From positions 1 to 52,080 of the forward strand of contig CAMDSO010000013.1 of NCBI GenBank assembly GCA_945906935.1: a stretch of 52,080 bases of DNA, read 5' to 3'. This document shows, piece by piece, positions 41,013 to 48,219 of this stretch; position 1 is the stretch's first letter, and each line of letters opens with the position of its first letter. Source of the DNA: Bordetella parapertussis. Lineage in GTDB: Bacteria > Pseudomonadota > Gammaproteobacteria > Burkholderiales > SG8-41. The notes under the pieces are model-generated. The model was not told the origin of the DNA. It searched no databases and saw only the letters and a program-made list of their open reading frames with translations. The position numbers and the translations under genes are program-made.

Positions 41013-43128
41013 CATCACTCCGCGTCTTGTCTCTGGCGCGCTGGCGCTGGGCTTGCTGTTTGTGGCGGGCGCTGCGTCCCTGGCGCAGACGCCGCCGCCA
41101 GCCAAGCCCGCGGAGGCGGTCGAGCGTTATCTGTTGCAGGTGGAAGTGCCGCTGGTTGCGGTCTACCGCGAACCGCGATTGGATGCGCTGGTGATCGGCC
41201 GTCTTGAACAGGGCTTGGAGGTTGCCGCTGACCGCCGCACAGGTGACTGGTATCGCATTGAACTGGCGGCGGGCGGTAGTGGCTGGGTGTTGAATGCCGG
41301 GCGTGATGGTGCCCTTCTGCTGACGGTGCGCCCGTTGCTGCCCGGACAAAGGCTGGCCTACGAGGCGGCGGCGCTTGACCCGCGTGTAGCTGCGTCGCGC
41401 AACACCCAAGCGGCAGAGCTGGCCGATGCTGCAGGTGAAACGCCAGTCGGGCGTGCGCGACCGCAGGGGATCGTCCTTGAGCCGCGCGTGCCCCTGCTCG
41501 ACCGGCAGCGCGTGGTGCCGGTGTCGCCGCTGTTTCAACGCGATGCGTTGCCGGTGCGCGATCGCTGGCGCCTTGTACAGGCGCTCGGTCTGCTGCCCTA
41601 CGACAAGCTCGATCCCTACAATCCGAACGTGCTCAAGGGTGATCTGCCGGTGCTGGCGCAGGAGCTCGGTCCGGACTGGTTTTTCAATCTGACTGCGGTC
41701 TCTGACACGGTGGTCGAGGCGCGCCGCTTACCGACGCCGGTGGGTGCGCAGTCGACCGCGAACGCCGGCGCCAACGGCACCTTCGGCCGCGGGCGACAGT
41801 CGAGCCTGATCGAAACCGGCATTGTCAGTTTGGCCTTGATCAAGGGTGACACCACCTTCAGGCCGCCCGATTATGAGTTCCGTTTTGTGCCGGTGTTCAA
41901 CATCAACCGCACCGCCACGCAGGAACTGCGTGCGGTCAATATCAATCCGGCGTTCGGCACCGAGCGCAATGACAGTTACATCGGCGTGCAGGAGTTGTTC
42001 GTTGATAAACATCTGCGCGATGTTTCGCCACGCTATGACTTTGACAGCATCCGCATCGGTATCCAGCCAATGAACGCCGACTTCCGTGGTTTTCTGTTTC
42101 TCGACCAGCCCTTTGGCGTGCGCCTGTTCGGCACGCGCGATAACAACCAGTGGCAGTACAACACTGCCTGGTTCCGGCGGCTCGAAAAAGACACCAACAG
42201 CGGATTGAACGACATCAGCCAGCGTTTGCGTGCGGATGATGTATTCATGTTCAATCTTTACCGGCAGGATTCTTTGGTGCCGGGCTACACTTCGCAGTTG
42301 ACGGTGTTGCATAACCGCAACCGTGAGGGAGACCGCACGTCGTATTACAACGCCAATGGTTTTCTCGAACGGCCGGCGGTGTTTGGGAGCGGCCGTCCGC
42401 ACAATTACGACGCCACTTATCTCGGCTATAACGGCGACGGCCATATTGGCCGCTGGAATATTTCCGCCTCGGCTTATTACGTTTCCGGGCGTGATGATCG
42501 CGGCATGATTTCCGGGCGCCAGGAAGACATCGGTGCGTATTTTGGTGCGCTTGAACTGTCGCGCGATTTCAGCTGGGTGCGCCTGCGTGCCAGCGCCTTG
42601 TGGGCTTCGGGTGATTCGGATCCCTACGACGGCAAGGCCGGGGGCTATGACGCAGTGCTCGAGAATCCGCAGTTTGCCGGGGCAGATACCAGTTACTGGA
42701 TCCGCCAGGCAGTGCCATTGATCGGGGGCGGTGGTGTTGCGCTGTCGATGCGCAATGGCGTGCTGCCTTCGTTGCGCACATCGCGCGAATTCGGACAGTC
42801 GAATTTCACCAACCCCGGGTTGCACCTGTTTGGCGTCGGCGCCGACTTTGATGTGTCGCCGGGGCTGCGTGTCATCAGCAATCTGAATTATCTGGAGTTC
42901 GACAACCTCTCGTCTCTGGCGGTGTTGCGTAACCAGCGTTTGAGCAGCACGCGCATCGGACTGGATGCTTCGGTGGGGGTGCAATACCGTCCGTTCTTCA
43001 CACAAAACGTGGTGATCAACGCGTCTGTCGGTGCGCTGTTTCCAGCGCACGGGCTGCGTGAAATCTACGGTAGCGCGTTTGATGACACCCAATACTCTGC
43101 GCTACTCAACGTACTGCTGACATTCTGA
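40993..43128 (+). CDS. Outer-membrane beta-barrel protein with N-terminal SH3b domain
   Basis: A 711-residue exported protein with a leader in LVSGALALGLLFVAGAASLA. An SH3b-like domain (about 40-115, VPLVAVYREPRLDALVIGRL ... GWVLNAGRDG) comes first, then a linker and a long beta-rich region with alternating aromatic strands. It ends LLNVLLTF, a C-terminal phenylalanine typical of outer-membrane barrels. The barrel part resembles alginate-export-like porins in character. In this operon it is the candidate pore that would let a multiheme chain cross the outer membrane. The start ATG (40993, or 41002) overlaps the upstream gene by 20 nt. Confidence 0.75.
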   Translation: MSAMAFNITPRLVSGALALGLLFVAGAASLAQTPPPAKPAEAVERYLLQVEVPLVAVYREPRLDALVIGRLEQGLEVAADRRTGDWYRIELAAGGSGWVLNAGRDGALLLTVRPLLPGQRLAYEAAALDPRVAASRNTQAAELADAAGETPVGRARPQGIVLEPRVPLLDRQRVVPVSPLFQRDALPVRDRWRLVQALGLLPYDKLDPYNPNVLKGDLPVLAQELGPDWFFNLTAVSDTVVEARRLPTPVGAQSTANAGANGTFGRGRQSSLIETGIVSLALIKGDTTFRPPDYEFRFVPVFNINRTATQELRAVNINPAFGTERNDSYIGVQELFVDKHLRDVSPRYDFDSIRIGIQPMNADFRGFLFLDQPFGVRLFGTRDNNQWQYNTAWFRRLEKDTNSGLNDISQRLRADDVFMFNLYRQDSLVPGYTSQLTVLHNRNREGDRTSYYNANGFLERPAVFGSGRPHNYDATYLGYNGDGHIGRWNISASAYYVSGRDDRGMISGRQEDIGAYFGALELSRDFSWVRLRASALWASGDSDPYDGKAGGYDAVLENPQFAGADTSYWIRQAVPLIGGGGVALSMRNGVLPSLRTSREFGQSNFTNPGLHLFGVGADFDVSPGLRVISNLNYLEFDNLSSLAVLRNQRLSSTRIGLDASVGVQYRPFFTQNVVINASVGALFPAHGLREIYGSAFDDTQYSALLNVLLTF

Positions 43129-43129
43129 A

Positions 43130-46100
43130 ATGCTCATGAGAACACTCGCCGCCATCCTGATTCTGCTTGCTGCTTCGTTGGTGAGTCTCGCCGATCCGGC
43201 GGCGACTGCTGCAAATACCGAGGCGCCCGGGGCGCCCCCGGCCCCCGCGCAGCAGACGGCCGTTGCGGCGCAGACCAAGTCCGGCGGTTGCGTGTCTTGT
43301 CACACCGCAACCGACCGCCACACCATGCATGCGAACCCCGCGGTGGTACTTGGCTGCACGGACTGTCACGGTGGCGATGTCGCGGTAGTGCGTCCGGCCG
43401 GGTCGGAGTACAACGGCCGCGACGACAAGGCCTATCTGAATGCAATGAGCAGCGCCCACGTGCTGCCGCGCTATCCGCTTGAGTGGAAGACGCCGGCCTC
43501 AGCCAATCCGGAAATTTCCTACACGCTGCTCAATCGTGAGAAACCGGCGTTTGTGCGCTTCATTAATCCCACCGATTACCGGGTGGTGCGTGAAGCCTGC
43601 GGTGCCTGTCACCTGCAGGTGATCGAGGCCGCCGAGCGCAGCATCATGGCCACCGGCGCGATGCTGTTCAACGGCGCGGCTTACAACAACGGCATATTGC
43701 CCTTCAAGCGTGGCATTCTAGGCGAAGCCTATACCCGCAGCGGCGGCGCGGCGATGCTGACCAACCCGGTGCCGCCCGACGACTGGATGATACGCAACGG
43801 TGTGCTGGCGCAACTTTATCCGCTGCCGGCCTGGGAGACGGTGCCGCCGGCCGATATCTACAGGGTGTTCGAGCGCGGTGGCCGTGTGATCTCCAGCCAG
43901 TTTCCCGAGGTCGGTATTCCGAACAGCAGCGGCCGCCTGCAACTGCTCGATGAGCCGGGGCGGCCCGATATGAAACAGTCCAACCGCGGCCCCGGTACCG
44001 GCGGGCGTATCGCGGTGCCGCTGATCAACATCACCAAGACGCGGCTTAACGACCCGTTGATGTGGTTTCTAGGTACCAACGAACAGCCCGGCGATTACCG
44101 CTCCTCGGGCTGTGCCAGTTGTCACGTCATTTATGCGAATGACCGTGACCCGACGCGGGCCGGGCCTTATGCGCAATACGGCAACACTGGGCGCAGCGTC
44201 AGCGCTGACCCGACCATACCGAAAGACAAATCCGGGCATCCGCTTAAGCACGAATTCACGCGGGCGATTCCGTCTTCGCAATGCATGATCTGTCACATGC
44301 ACCAGCCGAATATTTTTGTGAACAGCTATTACGGCATGACGATGTGGGATTACGAATCGGACGCGCCGTCGATGTGGCCTGAAAAGCAGCGCTATCCGAC
44401 TGATGCCGAACGGCGGCGCATTCTTGATCGCAATCCGGAAGGTGCGGCGGTGCGCGGCAAGTGGAGCGATCCGGAATTTTTGAAAAACGTCTCTAAACTT
44501 AATCCGACGCTAAAAGACACCCAGTTCGCCGACTATCACGGTCATGGTTGGAACTTCCGTGCGGTCTTCAAACGCGACCGCAAGGGTACCCTGCTCGACA
44601 AGGACGGCAAGGCGGTGGCTGATAACGACCCGGATAAATTCAACCCTGCCAACCCGCGCAAGGCCGTGCACCTGACCTCGGCGCATCTGGATGCCGGCAT
44701 GCACTGCGCCGATTGCCACTTTGCCCAGGATTCGCACGGCAACGGCCATTTATATGGCGAGGTCGCCGCGGCGATCGAAATCGAGTGTGTTGATTGCCAC
44801 GGCAGTGCCAGCCGCTACCCATCCTTGTTTACCTCGGGCCCGGCGGCGCGTCCCGGCGGCACCGACATGAGCCTGTTGCGCACCGCCGACGGGCGCCGGC
44901 GCTTCGAGTGGCGCGACGGCAAGCTGTTCCAGCGCTCGGCCTTGTATGCCGACAAGGAGTGGCAACTGTCGTTGGTCAAGGACAGCCTCAATTCGCAGCA
45001 TGCGAAATACAACGCCAAGGCGGCCCGCGCCAAACTGGTGGCGCAGGGTGAATACGATGACTTTGCGCAGCGCTGGGGCCTGGGCGTGCCAGCCGACAAG
45101 CGTGCGCATGCCGACGAAAAAATGACCTGCCAGACCTGCCACACTTCGTGGACCACCAGCTGCGCCGGCTGTCATCTGCCGATCGAAGCCAATGAAAAGA
45201 CCGATCGGCTGCATTACGAGGGTGGTGCCAGCCGCAGCTACGCCACCTACAACCCGCAGGTGGTGCGCGACGACATGTTTTCCATTGGCCGCCACGGTCC
45301 GGTCAAGGGCAGCAAGATCACGCCGATCCGTTCATCGTCGGCGCTGGTGCTCTCATCCACCAATGCCAATCGCGAGCGTATTTATATTCAGCAGCCGCCG
45401 ACCGCAGCCAGTGGTTACTCGAGCCAGGCGTTTGCACCGCATTTCGCCCATACCGTACGCAAGACTGAAACCAAGACCTGCTCCGACTGCCACCTGTCGG
45501 CGGCCAACGATAACAACGCGATCCTGGCGCAAACCCTGTTGCACGGTACCGGCTATGTCGGGTTGCTCGGTTTCAATGCCTGGGTCGGCGCGGAAAAACA
45601 CATTGAGGCGGTGCAGGTCACCGAATGGGAGGAACCGCAGGCGGTGATCGGCAGTTATCTGCATCGCTACGCGTATCCGGACTATTACGCGCAACACATC
45701 GAGCGCAAGCGCGCATTGCCCGAGGCGCACGATCACAGCACTGCCGGGCGCGCCGCCTGCGTGCAGATGCGCGGTGAATATCTCTATGTGTCTGAGGGCG
45801 CCGGCGGTATGCGGGTGTATGACGTGGCCTCGATTGCCAACAAAGGGGTGTCCCAGCGCATCATCTCGGCGCCGTTTTCACCGCTGGGTCACGATACGCA
45901 TATTGCGAGCCGCAATGCGACCTGTGTGGCTCTGCCGACTACGCAGCCGGTGGCGCCCGCCAAGAACACCGGTGAGTTGATGCGCACGACCAACCAGGAA
46001 CAGCCGTTTCATCCGATCTACAACTATGCCGCCATCACTGATGCCGAGGAAGGCTTGATTCTCGTCGACATCAACACCCTGCAGGATGGCGATCCCCGTA

Positions 46101-46897
46101 ACAATTTCCTCAAACGTGCGCTGACGTGGAATGACAACGGCGTGCTCAAGGGCGCGCGTCACATCACCCTGGGCGGTTCGTACGCCTATATCACCGCTGA
46201 CGCCGGTGTGGTCATCCTTAATCTTAAAGATCCGCTCAAGCCGGTACTGGCGGCGCGGGTAGCGTTGAAGGGTGCGCATTCGAGTGCGCTGCAGTTGCGT
46301 TATCTCGCGGTCACCGATGATAGCGGTCTGCGCATGATCGATGTCACGCTGCCCGAGCGTGCGCGGCTGGTGCCCTCGGCTTTTGTGCCGCTGGCGGCCG
46401 CCGGGCGTATCCATCTGGCGCGCACCTATGCTTATGTGGCGGGCGGTCGCGAGGGGCTGGTGATCGTTGATATTGAAAATCCGGAAAAACCCTCGGTCTA
46501 CATGAAGTTCACCGCAGACGGCACGCTCAACGATGTGCGCGACGTGACGGTTGCTTCGACGAATGCTTCAACGTTTGCTTATGTTGCCGATGGCCGTAAC
46601 GGTCTTAAGGTGGTGCAGTTGACGGCGCCCGACACGCAGCCGAAATTCTATGGTTTTAGTCCCGAGCCGAAACCGCAGGTAGTGGCCTGGCGCAAGACCA
46701 AAACCGCGGCGCTGTCGGTTTCACGGCCGCTGGAACGGGACCGAGGGGTTGATGAAACCGGCGGCCAGGTGGCGGTGTTTGGGCGGATCGGATCGCGCCC
46801 GCTTAATCTCGAGGAGCAGCGGAGAATGTTTCTCAAACCCGACGGGAGCCCATGGACCGTGGTTGATAACCCGCCGCAGTCCGGGCAGCAGCCATGA
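43130..46897 (+). CDS. Exported decaheme cytochrome with LVIVD beta-propeller
   Basis: A 1255-residue secreted protein. After a signal peptide (LAAILILLAASLVSLADPAA), ten CXXCH motifs start near residues 54, 76, 157, 328, 385, 525, 553, 667, 678 and 784. From about 890 to 1175 there are six LVIVD-type repeats (e.g. GLVIVDIENPEKP, GLILVDINTL, GVVILNLKDPLKP), which form a beta-propeller in other surface proteins. No lipobox or membrane anchor is seen. It would be a large periplasmic or cell-surface electron carrier whose propeller may bind a partner or mineral/donor. It starts 1 nt after the barrel stop and overlaps the next gene by ATGA. Confidence 0.9.
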   Translation: MLMRTLAAILILLAASLVSLADPAATAANTEAPGAPPAPAQQTAVAAQTKSGGCVSCHTATDRHTMHANPAVVLGCTDCHGGDVAVVRPAGSEYNGRDDKAYLNAMSSAHVLPRYPLEWKTPASANPEISYTLLNREKPAFVRFINPTDYRVVREACGACHLQVIEAAERSIMATGAMLFNGAAYNNGILPFKRGILGEAYTRSGGAAMLTNPVPPDDWMIRNGVLAQLYPLPAWETVPPADIYRVFERGGRVISSQFPEVGIPNSSGRLQLLDEPGRPDMKQSNRGPGTGGRIAVPLINITKTRLNDPLMWFLGTNEQPGDYRSSGCASCHVIYANDRDPTRAGPYAQYGNTGRSVSADPTIPKDKSGHPLKHEFTRAIPSSQCMICHMHQPNIFVNSYYGMTMWDYESDAPSMWPEKQRYPTDAERRRILDRNPEGAAVRGKWSDPEFLKNVSKLNPTLKDTQFADYHGHGWNFRAVFKRDRKGTLLDKDGKAVADNDPDKFNPANPRKAVHLTSAHLDAGMHCADCHFAQDSHGNGHLYGEVAAAIEIECVDCHGSASRYPSLFTSGPAARPGGTDMSLLRTADGRRRFEWRDGKLFQRSALYADKEWQLSLVKDSLNSQHAKYNAKAARAKLVAQGEYDDFAQRWGLGVPADKRAHADEKMTCQTCHTSWTTSCAGCHLPIEANEKTDRLHYEGGASRSYATYNPQVVRDDMFSIGRHGPVKGSKITPIRSSSALVLSSTNANRERIYIQQPPTAASGYSSQAFAPHFAHTVRKTETKTCSDCHLSAANDNNAILAQTLLHGTGYVGLLGFNAWVGAEKHIEAVQVTEWEEPQAVIGSYLHRYAYPDYYAQHIERKRALPEAHDHSTAGRAACVQMRGEYLYVSEGAGGMRVYDVASIANKGVSQRIISAPFSPLGHDTHIASRNATCVALPTTQPVAPAKNTGELMRTTNQEQPFHPIYNYAAITDAEEGLILVDINTLQDGDPRNNFLKRALTWNDNGVLKGARHITLGGSYAYITADAGVVILNLKDPLKPVLAARVALKGAHSSALQLRYLAVTDDSGLRMIDVTLPERARLVPSAFVPLAAAGRIHLARTYAYVAGGREGLVIVDIENPEKPSVYMKFTADGTLNDVRDVTVASTNASTFAYVADGRNGLKVVQLTAPDTQPKFYGFSPEPKPQVVAWRKTKTAALSVSRPLERDRGVDETGGQVAVFGRIGSRPLNLEEQRRMFLKPDGSPWTVVDNPPQSGQQP

Positions 46898-48219
46898 CGG
46901 CAGCTCTTCGCTACGCGACGATGCTGGCCGCTGGCCTGTTGCTGCACTGCTGCGTGGCGGCTGCGGCGGTGGTGTTGCCGCACTACGCCACAGACCGTAG
47001 CGTCGGGGTCGGCAGTTGCGCCAGCAGTTTGTGCCATGGCGCGGTCGAGACCTGGAAAGACTCGCCGGTATTGCAGAATGAATACATCACATGGTCACGC
47101 TCCGACAAGCATGCGCGTGCCTACAGCGTGTTACTCAATGAACGTTCGCGTGAAATTGCGCGCCGGCTGACACTGCCGCAGCCGGCACACCAGAGCGATC
47201 TGTGCCTCGATTGTCATACCCACAACCCGCCGCCGGCACAGCGCGCGCCGGGATTTCAGGTCAGCGATGGTGTCGCCTGCGAGGCTTGCCACGGCCCTGC
47301 CGGCCGTTGGCTTTCCTCGCATGTTGAACCGGGCGCGACGCATGCGAAGAATCTCGCCGTCGGCATGTATCCTACCGACAATGATGTCGCGCGGGCGCGT
47401 TTGTGTGTCTCATGCCATATCGGCAACTCGCAGAAGATGGTCACCCACAAAATCATGGCAGCGGGTCATCCGCGCATGAGTTTCGAACTCGACACGTTTA
47501 CGCAAATCGGGCCTGCGCACTTTCGCATCGACGCCGACTGGCGGCAGCGCAAGGGAAGCTGGGACGGCGTGCGCGCCTGGGCCATCGGCCAAGCGGTGGC
47601 CGCCCAAGAGCAGCTACTGTTGTTACAGGGGGCACGCGGGCATGACGGGCTGTTCCCCGAGCTGGTGTTGTTTGACTGCCATTCCTGCCATCACGCGATG
47701 AATGACCGGCGCAACACCGCTGCGCGCCTTGGTGCGGGCCCCGGGGTGGTGCGTCTCAATGATGCGAATCTGCTGATGCTACGGCAGATCGCACGCCGTG
47801 TGGGGGGCGATGCAACCAACTTTGCGCAACAGGTGACGCGCCTGCACAAGGCGGTGGCAACAGGCAGCGATGCATTGACGCAGTCGCGTGTGGTGACTAC
47901 AGCGATTGAGTCGATGCTGCCAAAGATCAGCACGCATCGTTTCAGCGGCGAAGATGTGCGCGCCATTCTGCTCGGTTTGATCGAAGACGGTATTGACGGA
48001 CATTACGCTGATTACCAGGGTGCGGAGCAGGCGGTGATGGCGTTGCAGAGTGTGGCTGAATTCATGGGCAGGCAAAAGCTGTTGCGTGCACCCGCGCTGC
48101 AGCCGGTGATGCGGCGGCTGCTCGATGCGGTCGCCGAAGACGAGAGGTACCGTCCCGCCATTTTTCAACAGACGCTGCGTGATCTGCGCACCGTTATCGA
48201 GACTGGAGCAAGGCCGTGA
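46894..48219 (+). CDS. Exported multiheme cytochrome (c554-like, five hemes)
   Basis: A 441-residue secreted cytochrome with leader MTAALRYATMLAAGLLLHCC. Five heme sites are seen: an unusual CX4CH (C42, SCASSLCH) and four CXXCH (CLDCH, CEACH, CVSCH, CHSCH). The first site lies in VGSCASSLCHGAVETWKDSP, followed by WSRSDKHARAYSVL; both are characteristic of the cytochrome c554 / multiheme MHC family. The C-terminal 150 residues are helical and heme-free. It is probably a periplasmic shuttle between the membrane module and the large decaheme protein. It overlaps both neighbours by four bases. Confidence 0.88.
   Translation: MTAALRYATMLAAGLLLHCCVAAAAVVLPHYATDRSVGVGSCASSLCHGAVETWKDSPVLQNEYITWSRSDKHARAYSVLLNERSREIARRLTLPQPAHQSDLCLDCHTHNPPPAQRAPGFQVSDGVACEACHGPAGRWLSSHVEPGATHAKNLAVGMYPTDNDVARARLCVSCHIGNSQKMVTHKIMAAGHPRMSFELDTFTQIGPAHFRIDADWRQRKGSWDGVRAWAIGQAVAAQEQLLLLQGARGHDGLFPELVLFDCHSCHHAMNDRRNTAARLGAGPGVVRLNDANLLMLRQIARRVGGDATNFAQQVTRLHKAVATGSDALTQSRVVTTAIESMLPKISTHRFSGEDVRAILLGLIEDGIDGHYADYQGAEQAVMALQSVAEFMGRQKLLRAPALQPVMRRLLDAVAEDERYRPAIFQQTLRDLRTVIETGARP

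Noticed and set aside
41728-43092. A 454-residue minus-strand frame over the barrel gene
   Set aside because: Antisense to a gene with a signal peptide and barrel ending, and with no recognisable domain.
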